NCBI GenBank assembly: GCA_002316315.1
Contig: DCDG01000018.1
Coordinates: forward strand, 173,318-237,317
DNA length: 64,000 bases
Direction of reading: 5' to 3'
DNA from: Candidatus Aminicenantes bacterium UBA1061
Lineage (GTDB): Bacteria; Acidobacteriota; Aminicenantia; Aminicenantales; Saccharicenantaceae
A program made the position numbers and the translations under genes. This document shows, piece after piece, positions 16,638 to 25,736 of this stretch (positions are counted from its first letter, which is position 1; the number at the start of each line of letters is the position of its first letter). The notes under the pieces were generated by a model that saw nothing but the letters and a program-made list of their open reading frames with translations, was not told where the DNA came from and did not search any database.

Positions 16638-17816
16638 ATGAGTGAAAAAAGGCAAAAGGAAAAGGCAAAATCAAATAAACAAAGGGGTTTTAAACTTTCA
16701 TTTTTAGACTTGAAAAGACGAAAGAACTCGTCCGGTTTTACCATGATCGAACTCATTATCTCTTCAGCTATTATGCTGGTGGTGATTGTCGGGGCTCTGG
16801 CTCTTTATTCCCGCAGCAACCAGATTTCGGTTGACCAGGAACAGTATGCCGAACTTCAGCACGATGTCCGCTCAGCCATGTACCTCATCACCCGGGACCT
16901 TCGCATGGCCGGCGCGGGGCTACCACCGGAATTCGATATGTATGCTTTTGAAGGATTTAATAACGAGGAGATGGGAACAGAGGTTAGACCGGATCATTTG
17001 AAAATCATGGGCAATATTGATGAGCCCCTCAGCTTGAAGATTTTAAGCTATCAAGGCGGTCATGGTGGTGGTGCAGCCGACGTGGCTGTTTATGACGGAA
17101 GCTTTGAATTATTTCCATATAAAGATACTTTTTACGAAAATAAAATGGTGTTAATCTTACCAAATACGACTTCGGCCTGCCGGGAGGGAGTAATCAGGAT
17201 GATAACCCATGTGACCAGGAGTGAAGGTGGCACTAACGAAAAGATTAACACTTCGCCGGGTCCTTCCTCCGGGATTAATCCTCCCGGAGGGTTAACGGCT
17301 GATACTACCTGTGACCCGGATGATTTCGATAACGGGCTGATCATGTTTGTCAATATTAAAGAATTCTGGCTGGATACTTCGGGCCACGTTGCTTTAAAGG
17401 GCCACGATCTAACTCCTGGCCAGAACGGATATATCGGCGAGTCCGGAGTCTTATATGTTACTGATAATGGGGTCCATTTGCCTTTAGCCCAGAATATTGA
17501 AAACCTGCAGTTTGAATATAATGGAGATCTTGATGATGATGGCCAGCTGGATGGCTTTGAGCCCTGGTCCACTGCCTGGACTATTGATCAAATTACCCGC
17601 ATCCGTCAGATCAGAGTTATTATCATCGGCCGGACTCCCAATAGATTCACTTCCGTCTCAGGTAAGGTTCCAGCTAATATTTATAATTACCGCCGGCCTA
17701 ATATTTCTGATTCGCCTGCCAGTGCGACTGATGATTACCACCGGCGGTTTGTCCTGGAGACAACTGCTAATGTCAGGAATTTAAACCTGAATCTATATAA
17801 TACGGGGCAAAGATGA
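16638..17816 (+). CDS. Type IV minor prepilin, PilW-like
   Basis: A 392-residue prepilin with a basic leader (about 35 residues), the processing motif SGFTMIELI, a hydrophobic helix and the PilW-typical segment QHDVRSAMYLITRDLRMAGAGLP. The large C-terminal domain contains Asp-rich loops (DLDDDGQLDGFEP). PilW helps initiate pilus assembly and bridges PilY1 to the pilin stack. The stop codon overlaps the next start as ATGA, indicating translational coupling with the PilX-like gene. Confidence 0.88.
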   Translation: MSEKRQKEKAKSNKQRGFKLSFLDLKRRKNSSGFTMIELIISSAIMLVVIVGALALYSRSNQISVDQEQYAELQHDVRSAMYLITRDLRMAGAGLPPEFDMYAFEGFNNEEMGTEVRPDHLKIMGNIDEPLSLKILSYQGGHGGGAADVAVYDGSFELFPYKDTFYENKMVLILPNTTSACREGVIRMITHVTRSEGGTNEKINTSPGPSSGINPPGGLTADTTCDPDDFDNGLIMFVNIKEFWLDTSGHVALKGHDLTPGQNGYIGESGVLYVTDNGVHLPLAQNIENLQFEYNGDLDDDGQLDGFEPWSTAWTIDQITRIRQIRVIIIGRTPNRFTSVSGKVPANIYNYRRPNISDSPASATDDYHRRFVLETTANVRNLNLNLYNTGQR

Positions 17817-18496
17817 GGCAGAAAAGAACGATCAAAATGGGCAAACACAGGTTAGGCTTAAGAACTTTTCTTACTACTATTAGGTATTTAGACAAGCCAG
17901 CAGGATCAGGCCTGATGGTGGTTATCCTGGTCGTAGCCTTTATGCTGGCAGTTGGAGTGGCGGTTTTGACTGTGACCAGTTCCGGTCCAAAAATCTCAGC
18001 CAGCATGCGCTATCAGGAAGAAGCCTTCAATGTGGCTGAAGCCGGTTTCGAAGCAGCCAGGATACGCATCAGTGAGGAGGGGTGGTCAGATTTTGGCGAT
18101 TTATACCTGAAAGGGGTCACGAACGGGGGAATAGATGTCCCTTTTATCGGTAATGATCCAAATAATCCTAATCCTGGTTATTTTAGGTGTATGACAGATG
18201 AACAAATACTAAGTCTCATCGATAATGACCACAATGGGCAACCCGATAGTGTACCTATTCAAAGTTTTGTCTTTTTTGAAGAACCTTTTGTCTATAGTCA
18301 GACTGAACCAGCTCAAAGTAACGATCGCTTTACAGTCTTTCTCATTGATAAAGGGGCGGGCAATGGATCTGCTTCTGATCCGCTCAGCGCTCTTCTGGTC
18401 TGCATAGGTGTGGTCAGATCAGGCCCTGAGGTGAGTGATAAAATACTGGCTACCAGCCGGCTCGAAATAGAAGTCGAGATTGGTATGGCACCATAA
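17813..18496 (+). CDS. PilX-like minor pilus assembly protein
   Basis: A 227-residue protein with a basic N-terminal leader followed by SGLMVVILVVAFMLAVGVAVL, the G-x-x-hydrophobic pattern of PilX (no Glu at +5). The segment MRYQEEAFNVAEAGFEAARIRI matches the PilX N-terminal helix (R-xx-Q-x-A-xx-AE-AG-xx-A). It starts by ATGA overlap with the PilW-like gene. It likely acts in the PilVWXY1 tip complex. Confidence 0.82.
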   Translation: MRQKRTIKMGKHRLGLRTFLTTIRYLDKPAGSGLMVVILVVAFMLAVGVAVLTVTSSGPKISASMRYQEEAFNVAEAGFEAARIRISEEGWSDFGDLYLKGVTNGGIDVPFIGNDPNNPNPGYFRCMTDEQILSLIDNDHNGQPDSVPIQSFVFFEEPFVYSQTEPAQSNDRFTVFLIDKGAGNGSASDPLSALLVCIGVVRSGPEVSDKILATSRLEIEVEIGMAP

Positions 18497-18565
18497 AAGG
18501 AAGAAAATCTTTTAACTTAAGAAGTTATAACTATCTAAGAGATAAAAAAAGGCAAAGAGACAGAA

Positions 18566-18694
18566 ATGGCTGACCAGAAAAAACATGAACTGAACATTAC
18601 CAGGAGGGAACCGCAGCGGGTATCATTGTTTATCCAGACAGAATCTTATTGGAATATGACACTTAACGAAAAAGGGAGGCAAGCTGGTGAATAA
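18566..18694 (+). CDS. Possible 42-residue small protein overlapping the pilY1 start
   Basis: ATG at 18566 opens a 42-codon hydrophilic frame with no membrane helix. Its TAA (18692-18694) lies just past the GTG start of the PilY1-like gene (18687), an arrangement that would allow translational coupling. The upstream ribosome site is weak (AGAGAC). It may only serve to deliver ribosomes to the GTG start, or may be spurious. No family is recognised. Confidence 0.35.
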   Translation: MADQKKHELNITRREPQRVSLFIQTESYWNMTLNEKGRQAGE

Positions 18695-21600
18695 GAAAAT
18701 AAAAATATCATTGATAATCATTCCACTTATCTTGCTCTTAGTGTTAGCTGTAGATTTTCGGGCACAGCAACAATGCACGGAGTATGCCGTAACTTTTGTT
18801 GAAAATTTTGACAATGTTCAATTTAAAGACGAAGAGAATTCGTCCGTTCTTCACTGGGGCGAAGGCTATATTACCTTGAAACAAGCAGGAATCTTACAGG
18901 ACTTTCCCGTCCCAGCGAATTTTCCCACCTGGATAAGTATGGTGGCTTATGCCGATTTCGATCGTGATGGATTGATGGATATGATCGGAACCAGCGATGT
19001 CTATAGCCGTAGAATTGCTTTTGTCAAGAATATGGGAGGTGGAACCTTTACACAGAAATCACCTTATATTAGAAATGATAGCTCCAAAACCAAGCTAGTA
19101 TCTCTGCTGGCCGGAGATTTTGATGGCGATGGTTGGCCTGATTTTATGTATACTCGCTCAGCAGGCAGCGCCAGTGATCGCGTTAGCTCTATCCAAGAAG
19201 TCTCATTTTACCGTCACAAGCATACATTTAGTGGTGAAGTACCACAGTTTGACCGATATGATTACACATCCAAGTTAGGGGGTGATTTAGAGCTTGGCTG
19301 GGCTTCTAATAATGCCGTCACCATTGACATTGATAAGGATGGAGACCTGGATATTTTATATGGCAATGGCTTCGGCCAGGTCATTCTTTTGAGAAATGAT
19401 GGAACAAAGCCATTATCCAATACTGGTAAATTTACAACAAAAGTTCTAATCGATGCCAGAAGTGGTGAGTCAGGTCACAGATGGAATGAACGCGGAGCGT
19501 CGGCTATTGGACTCGGTGACTTTGATAAAGACGGAGATGAGGACCTTATTGTCGGCTCGGTGAACTGGAGGGGGCTCAAATATTATAAGAATGACGGCTC
19601 TCAAAATTTTACTTTATACAAACAATTAGGGGATATCAGTGGCTCGCATAATTTGAACGATAATCTCTATGACGGAGCAGCCACGGCCATTGCTGTCGCT
19701 GATTATGATGGGGATAAATATTTAGATTTTGTTGTAGGAACAGATAACTGGAATCCTCAAGAAGTCTGGCCTCCTCAATACTACACGGGATCATCAGACC
19801 GTTACTATTGTGGCAGCGAACGGATCGATTATACCACCGGGACAAAAATGGGGGGAAAGGTCTTTTATTTCAAAAATGATGGCCATGGAGAATTTCAAGT
19901 CTCCAACACTAAAATCTTATATAATGGTCCTCAGCTCATCTCGCAGGGAAAATGCGGGGCCTATGATTTCGATTTCGGGCTTCCTTTAGATTATGACGGA
20001 GATGGCGATCCAGACTTTATGATGGCTGATGGGAACCATTCCGCCTTTTACTATTGTTTTGATAATGTCTTAAGCGATAGATATAACCTGATAGGGGTAG
20101 GCCAGTCCACAGATATTACTTCTGGACTTCTGGACCGGACGAGATTCTCTATCACCAAAATTCAATTTACTGGCTTAAGCCAATCAGTCATGGGTAATCC
20201 TTCGGGTCTGACCGTTACTTACTATGTCTCCAATAACGGAGGGGCAAGCTGGGAACTTTATGGTCAGTATGCAGGTCGTCAAATTAGTAATTACACTAAC
20301 CTGCCTGAACATACTTTCACTTCTTTCGGAACTGATTTAAGATGGAAAGCCGTGCTGGAAGCAACTGACGATTATACTGATCCTAACAGCGAATATCACG
20401 GAACTTCCAATGATACGCCAAGAATTGACCGAATTGAGATCAAATACACCTATGTGGATAGGAGAGAATATTCACGAACTTCCGCGGTCTCTGCTCAGGT
20501 TAAAATAGGTACAGAAAGTAATGAAAAGAAACTTATTATTGCCGCTTCCTTCATTTTCCCTGGGTGGGAAGGCCATTTAAGGGCTTATGACGTAACCGGG
20601 ATGACAGCCCTGAACAATACTACAACTGTTTTAAGGACCATCAGTACATCGGACCTATCTTCAACTACAGGCAGACAAATAGTGGCTGAGGGGGCTGACA
20701 TTCTGTGGGATGCGGGCGATTTGTTATATTCCCGCTCTGCGGCCAGCCGCACTATCTATACGGCTGTTCCTAGTGGTTCTGCTCTCCAGAGAATTGCTTT
20801 TTCAACCACCAATGTCGCCACTCTCGGGCCAATTCTTGGGGATCAAAATAATGATAATGAAGGGTTGATAGATTTTATAAGGGCTGGAGGCCGGGATTGG
20901 AAACTGGGTGATATAAATCATTCGAATCCCATTCTGGTTGCCCCGCCTGACGGGGAGTCAAATGTGATGGGCTCTGATTATGCTGAGTTCAAAAAAACCT
21001 ATGAAGAAAGGCCAAAAGTTATTGTGGTCGGAGCCAATGACGGCCTGCTCCATTGCTTCGATGTGGCTACCGGTCAGGAACTCTGGGCATATGTTCCTTA
21101 TAATTTGCTTCCCAAATTGAAAAACATGCGACTTGTTGACCCAACAACAGGACAGAGATATTTCAATAGAGATGTTTATGTTGATGGATCGCCGACTTCA
21201 GCTGACGTTTACTTTGGCGGAGACTGGCATACCATTCTGATCTGTGGTCAGGGACCGGGTAAAGGTAGTAGCATCGGCGGAGGGTTAAATTATTATTTTG
21301 CTCTTGATATCACCGATGTTACCAGTCCTCAGCCCTTATGGGAATTTACTGATCAGGGACTGGGGGAAACCTGGTCTGTACCGGCTATCGGTAGGGTAAA
21401 AAAGCAAAATAAAGATACCTGGGTAGCTTTCGTTGGTTCCGGCTATGATAACGATCCCGATAATGTGGTTGGCAACAAATTCTATGCTATAGACATAGAA
21501 ACAGGACAATCTTTCTGGTCTTTTACCGCTCCCAATGTTAACACCTCGGCCAGTTATCCTGACATCCAGAATACCATTCCAGGCTCACCTTCAATTGTTG

Positions 21601-22358
21601 ATATGAACAAAAATGGCTATGCTGACCGGGTCTATGTCGGGGATTTAGATGGCAGAATCTGGAAAATTGATGTCAGCCCCGAATGGAAAAATAAAAATAG
21701 CTGGACAGCAGAAATAATTTATGAAGATTCCAACCATTATCCAATACTGAGCAAGCCGGCTATCTGGATGAACTATTCCAGTCCTGGAGCGGTCGCCTGC
21801 CTTTATTTTGGAACCGGTGGAGACGATCGGGCTCCCAGCAATGCGACTTATTCTTTTATTGCTCTTCAAGACAATAATAAGGCTGCTCAGGCTGACAGAG
21901 TGGAATGGTTCATGGGTAATGCGACCACACTCAATTTACCAATTCAAAAGGACGTCGGTGACTTAAGCCCAGGAGAAAAAGTGTGGGCTGACCCGCAAGT
22001 AGCAAACTATATAGTTTATTTCAACACATTTGCGGGTAGCATAGAAAGTGTTAATCCTTGCGAAAACCTAGCTGGGTTGGGACAACTTTATGGCCGATTT
22101 GTTCAAAAGGTTGGTGGCAGCATTATGGGTGGAACAGCTTTTAAAACCGCTGGTGGCAATGTTGAGAGTTTAACTCTGTTTTCCAAAACACGTTCGGCAG
22201 TAACATTAGGTGAAAAAACTAAAACAGAAGGCGGACAATCAAAAAGAGAAGTTTACATCCAGGAATATGATTCGACCTTAGAGAGATTGGAACAGCCAGT
22301 AGGAGGAACATTAATCAAAGTCAAGTCCTGGCGGGAGGTTTACCAGGTTATCCGCTGA
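18687..22358 (+). CDS. pilY1: PilY1-family type IV pilus tip adhesin with N-terminal FG-GAP/VCBS repeats
   Basis: A 1223-residue exported protein with a signal segment at residues 4-20. The N-terminal half carries at least six FG-GAP/VCBS calcium motifs of the DxDxDGxxD type: DFDRDGLMD near 92, DFDGDGWPD near 145, DIDKDGDLD near 213, DFDKDGDED near 281, DYDGDKYLD near 340 and DYDGDGDPD near 436. The C-terminal half is the PilY1 quinoprotein-like propeller (VVGANDGLLHCFDVATGQEL). DMNKNGYAD at about 972-980 matches the PilY1 calcium loop DxDxNxxxD. PilY1 caps the pilus and controls extension, retraction and adhesion. The start is GTG with a GGGAGG site. Confidence 0.88.
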   Translation: MNKKIKISLIIIPLILLLVLAVDFRAQQQCTEYAVTFVENFDNVQFKDEENSSVLHWGEGYITLKQAGILQDFPVPANFPTWISMVAYADFDRDGLMDMIGTSDVYSRRIAFVKNMGGGTFTQKSPYIRNDSSKTKLVSLLAGDFDGDGWPDFMYTRSAGSASDRVSSIQEVSFYRHKHTFSGEVPQFDRYDYTSKLGGDLELGWASNNAVTIDIDKDGDLDILYGNGFGQVILLRNDGTKPLSNTGKFTTKVLIDARSGESGHRWNERGASAIGLGDFDKDGDEDLIVGSVNWRGLKYYKNDGSQNFTLYKQLGDISGSHNLNDNLYDGAATAIAVADYDGDKYLDFVVGTDNWNPQEVWPPQYYTGSSDRYYCGSERIDYTTGTKMGGKVFYFKNDGHGEFQVSNTKILYNGPQLISQGKCGAYDFDFGLPLDYDGDGDPDFMMADGNHSAFYYCFDNVLSDRYNLIGVGQSTDITSGLLDRTRFSITKIQFTGLSQSVMGNPSGLTVTYYVSNNGGASWELYGQYAGRQISNYTNLPEHTFTSFGTDLRWKAVLEATDDYTDPNSEYHGTSNDTPRIDRIEIKYTYVDRREYSRTSAVSAQVKIGTESNEKKLIIAASFIFPGWEGHLRAYDVTGMTALNNTTTVLRTISTSDLSSTTGRQIVAEGADILWDAGDLLYSRSAASRTIYTAVPSGSALQRIAFSTTNVATLGPILGDQNNDNEGLIDFIRAGGRDWKLGDINHSNPILVAPPDGESNVMGSDYAEFKKTYEERPKVIVVGANDGLLHCFDVATGQELWAYVPYNLLPKLKNMRLVDPTTGQRYFNRDVYVDGSPTSADVYFGGDWHTILICGQGPGKGSSIGGGLNYYFALDITDVTSPQPLWEFTDQGLGETWSVPAIGRVKKQNKDTWVAFVGSGYDNDPDNVVGNKFYAIDIETGQSFWSFTAPNVNTSASYPDIQNTIPGSPSIVDMNKNGYADRVYVGDLDGRIWKIDVSPEWKNKNSWTAEIIYEDSNHYPILSKPAIWMNYSSPGAVACLYFGTGGDDRAPSNATYSFIALQDNNKAAQADRVEWFMGNATTLNLPIQKDVGDLSPGEKVWADPQVANYIVYFNTFAGSIESVNPCENLAGLGQLYGRFVQKVGGSIMGGTAFKTAGGNVESLTLFSKTRSAVTLGEKTKTEGGQSKREVYIQEYDSTLERLEQPVGGTLIKVKSWREVYQVIR

Positions 22359-22566
22359 GCAGCTGATAACTGATAATAAGAGCGTCGTTAAAACGCCCAG
22401 CTACTTTTAAAACCTAACTGGCCCTTAGAATAATAGAATAAAAAGACCTGCAGTGTCCAGGATCGCAGAAGGTATTTAAGCTCGTTGTTTCTTTCTTTTC
22501 TGAGCTATCTTTTCACGGTGTGTCTCCCTACCTCAAGGTCTGATCATCTCACCCAATAACAAATCT

Positions 22567-22597
22567 TTGGCTTTCTACCAGCTGATTCTGCTATAAT
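22567..22597 (+). promoter_or_regulatory. Promoter with consensus -10 for the aminopropyltransferase gene
   Basis: A perfect TATAAT lies at 22592-22597, with a weak TTGGCT upstream at 19-nt spacing. It lies in a 338-nt gap (22359-22696) that otherwise shows no gene or strong repeat. Confidence 0.5.
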
Positions 22598-22696
22598 AGT
22601 ATTTAAAGAAAATCAGCCATCAGATTTTTTAATCAGGTCAGGTTGTTTACCCAACGTAAACTAATTTCCTCTGAGCCTGATTTCAAGGAGGGACCA

Positions 22697-23581
22697 ATGA
22701 AACGTAAGCCATTTTTTCAATGGTTTGTTGATCAGACTGGTTCCGATCAATTGCATTGTTTTGGAATTAAAAAAGTGCTGATTGATTACCAATCAAATTA
22801 TCAAAAAATCCAGATTATAGAAGTTGAAAGCCTGGGTAAATGCTTGATCATAGATGGCAGAATGCAGTCAGCTGAAAAAGATGAATTCATCTATCATGAA
22901 GCCCTGGTTCATCCGGCTCTACTTCTTCATCCGCAACCGGCTAATGTCCTGGTGATAGGGGCAGGAGAAGGTGCCACCATCAGGGAACTTCTAAAATACG
23001 ACAACCTGAAAATAACCGGAGTTGATATCGATCAGGAAGTAATTGAATTTTCCAGGCGATACCTGGGTGAATGGCATCAAGGAGCTTTTGATCATCCAAG
23101 ATTTAAGCTGATTATCAAGGATGGCTGGGATTTTATTCAGGAGACAACAGAGCTTTATGAGGTGATCATCATGGACCTGCCTGAGCCATTTGCTGATTCT
23201 CCCGCCTCTCGCCTCTACACGCCTGAATTTTACCAGATGGCTTATGACCGGCTGACTCCGGAAGGAATTCTGGTCACCCAGGCAGAAGGAATAAAACCAG
23301 GCCAGATAGAAAATCATCTAGCCATCAGGAAGAATCTGGCCGCAATTTTTAAATATACATCTAGCTATCAGACTTATATTCCTTCCTATGATATTCCCTG
23401 GGGGTTTTTGCTGGGAGAAAAAAGTTATATCGATCCCCGGCCACCTCAGGAACATATAGATCAGCTGATAACCAGGAGAATTAATGGCCAGCTACGTTTT
23501 TACGACGGTCAAACTCATTTATCCATGTTCTACCTGCCCCGTTATCTCCGCGCTGAACCCTGTTCTAACTCTAACCGCTGA
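22697..23581 (+). CDS. Spermidine/thermospermine synthase-like aminopropyltransferase
   Basis: A 294-residue aminopropyltransferase. The start is ATG at 22697, because AAGGAGGG lies 7 nt upstream; an in-frame TTG 54 nt earlier is less likely. The conserved order is present: IIDGRMQSAEKDEFIYHEALVHP, GAGEGATIRELL (binds decarboxylated S-adenosylmethionine), VDIDQEVIE, and DLPEPFADSPASRLYTPEFYQ. Bacterial SpeE usually has GGGDGG and TDP-x-GPA; the GxGEG and DLPEP forms recall ACL5-type thermospermine synthases and thermophile enzymes that make long polyamines. Substrate choice cannot be proved from sequence. No decarboxylase gene is adjacent. Confidence 0.85.
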   Translation: MKRKPFFQWFVDQTGSDQLHCFGIKKVLIDYQSNYQKIQIIEVESLGKCLIIDGRMQSAEKDEFIYHEALVHPALLLHPQPANVLVIGAGEGATIRELLKYDNLKITGVDIDQEVIEFSRRYLGEWHQGAFDHPRFKLIIKDGWDFIQETTELYEVIIMDLPEPFADSPASRLYTPEFYQMAYDRLTPEGILVTQAEGIKPGQIENHLAIRKNLAAIFKYTSSYQTYIPSYDIPWGFLLGEKSYIDPRPPQEHIDQLITRRINGQLRFYDGQTHLSMFYLPRYLRAEPCSNSNR

Positions 23582-23801
23582 AACTATGGGCCTATATTAA
23601 ATGCCCCTTTCCCCTACCCAATATGAAGAAGGCCAAAATACTATCTCGCCTCAACTTTGAGGAATTTTTATTTTTTTAGATATTTTCTATATTTTAGATA
23701 TTTTCGATAGCAGATTTAATAGCAATCTGGTAAAATGGCCTGCCTTAATGAGACGCAGAAATTGCTAAGGCAGACAATTTTTAGAGGATAGATAATCAGT
23801 A

Positions 23802-25592
23802 ATGAAGATAAAATATCTTGATGGAAGAAGATTATATCTGGCTTTTCTGGCGGGCGGCCAGGCGGTTATCAAGGATTTTGCCTATCTCAACAAGATAAAT
23901 GTCTATCCTGTTCCTGATGGTGATACCGGAACCAACCTGGCTTCGACCATGAAAGCCATAGCCGAACAGGCCCGTCCTTCCCGCTCGGCCAAAGAATCGC
24001 TTAATTCCATAGCCGAGGCCGCCTTGACCGGCGCCCGGGGAAACTCAGGGCTGATTTTCGCCCAGTACATCTATGGATTGAGCCGGGAACTGGGCAACGA
24101 ACTGAGAATCTCCGCCGCCCGCTTCGGTGAGTCGGTCAAAAATGCCGTCCGTTATGCATACAGTTCTATTGCCCGTCCTCAGGAAGGCACCATTCTGACC
24201 CTTATCAGGGAGTGGGCTGAAGAAATCTACCAGAGCCGGTACCGTTTTTCTGATTTCCATGAGCTACTTCATCACTCTCTTGACCGGGCTAAACAGGTTC
24301 TGCAAGAAACGCCCAAAAAGCTACCTGCCCTGAAAAAAGCCGGGGTAGTTGATGCCGGAGCTAAAGGCTTTGTGGATTTTATAGAGGGCGTGGTAAATTT
24401 CATCCATCAGGGCAATTTGAAAGACGTCTTAAATCAGGAAATGCCGGAAATTGAATTGGAGGAGGCTCCGCACCAGCCCAAAGAGGATATACCCTTCCGC
24501 TATTGCACCGAGGCTCTGCTCACTGGAGATAATCTGGACTTTAATGAGATAAAAGAGATAGTAGTCAAAGCTGGTGACTCAGCCATAGTCGGCGGTTCCG
24601 AAACGAGAGTCAGATTTCATGTTCATACCAATGAGCCGGAGCAGCTGTTTGAGGCCCTTAAAGATCTGGGCACGATCGTCCAGCCGAAGGTAGAAGACAT
24701 GAGACTCCAGTCAGAAATAAGCTTCAGGCCAAAAAGCAAGATAGCTCTGGTGGTGGATTCTTCCTGTGACTTACCAACCTCTCTTCTCGAAGAGAATCAG
24801 GTGGTGGTTATTCCGCTACTTTTAAATATCAAGGATCACGTTTTCCTCGACAAGCTGACCATCTCTCCCAAAAGAATCTATAAGATGCTGGCCGAAGAGG
24901 AAATAATGCCCGGCAGTGCCCAGCCTTCGCCTAAAACCATAGAAAACTGGTTTTCTTTTCTGAGCAGCCATTATGATTCCATTCTGGTTCTGACCATTTC
25001 GAGCGCCCTGTCTGGTTTCTATAACCTGGTCAAAGCGGTGGCAGACAAATTTCCCGAGAAAAAAATAAGAATAGTTGACAGCCGCCACATTTCAGGCTCT
25101 TCTGGTCTCATTGTCGAGCGACTGCTTGAAAACTGGCCGCATGAGCCGCAAGATGCCCGGGAAGTGGATGAACTGGCACGCCAGGCCGAAGAGCTGGTGG
25201 ACAAAACCGAAATTCTGGTTGACATCAAAACCCTCAAATATCTGGTCAAAGGCGGACGGGTTAGCCCGATGAAGGGTTTACTGGCCAAATTGTTCAACAT
25301 CAAGCCAATCATTACTATTAATAAGCTCGGCCAGGCTGTTCCCTGCAGTCAATCCTTCAGCCGGCGGCAGAACTTCAAAAAGATTCTTAAGATGGTAAGA
25401 AAAAAGCAGGCCGCCCATCCTATTCATTCTTTTGCGATTGTTCACGCCGGTAATCGCCCGAGAGCTGAAGCTTATGCCCGGGAAATTGAACGGATTACGG
25501 GCCGCCAGGTAAGCTTTATCGAAGAAGCCTCACCGGTCGTTGGCGTCCACAATGGTCTGGGAGCAGTTGGCGTTTGCCTGTCGTCTGAATAA
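23802..25592 (+). CDS. FakA-DegV (FakB) fusion, putative fatty acid kinase
   Basis: A 596-residue protein joining two functions. Residues 1-200 form a DhaL/DAK2 kinase domain with nucleotide/Mg motifs PDGDTGTN (38-45) and GARGNSG (77-83). Residues 232-305 match the FakA middle domain (FRYCTEALLTG, RFHVHTNEPE, VEDMRLQSE). Residues 312-596 form a complete DegV/FakB lipid-binding domain (KIALVVDSSCDLP, SAQPSP, ISSALSGFY, KGGRVSPMKG). In Firmicutes FakA and FakB are separate: FakB carries a fatty acid that FakA phosphorylates to acyl-phosphate for phospholipid synthesis. Here the carrier is tethered to the kinase. The ATG lies 9 nt after AGAGGATAG. Confidence 0.88.
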   Translation: MKIKYLDGRRLYLAFLAGGQAVIKDFAYLNKINVYPVPDGDTGTNLASTMKAIAEQARPSRSAKESLNSIAEAALTGARGNSGLIFAQYIYGLSRELGNELRISAARFGESVKNAVRYAYSSIARPQEGTILTLIREWAEEIYQSRYRFSDFHELLHHSLDRAKQVLQETPKKLPALKKAGVVDAGAKGFVDFIEGVVNFIHQGNLKDVLNQEMPEIELEEAPHQPKEDIPFRYCTEALLTGDNLDFNEIKEIVVKAGDSAIVGGSETRVRFHVHTNEPEQLFEALKDLGTIVQPKVEDMRLQSEISFRPKSKIALVVDSSCDLPTSLLEENQVVVIPLLLNIKDHVFLDKLTISPKRIYKMLAEEEIMPGSAQPSPKTIENWFSFLSSHYDSILVLTISSALSGFYNLVKAVADKFPEKKIRIVDSRHISGSSGLIVERLLENWPHEPQDAREVDELARQAEELVDKTEILVDIKTLKYLVKGGRVSPMKGLLAKLFNIKPIITINKLGQAVPCSQSFSRRQNFKKILKMVRKKQAAHPIHSFAIVHAGNRPRAEAYAREIERITGRQVSFIEEASPVVGVHNGLGAVGVCLSSE

Positions 25593-25736
25593 GACCTCTT
25601 AATTTCCTGTCATCTTCTGATTTATGGGCGGCGACACCCATATCCTCCAGACTAAATATTTAGTATTAACCTATTACCCTGACCATGGAATTAATGTATA
25701 CTATTTTAGTAGGATATTTTTGGCAGGAGCTGTCAC

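Noticed and set aside
22643..22696. TTG start for the aminopropyltransferase
   Set aside because: ATG 22697 has AAGGAGGG directly upstream and gives the normal family N-terminus.
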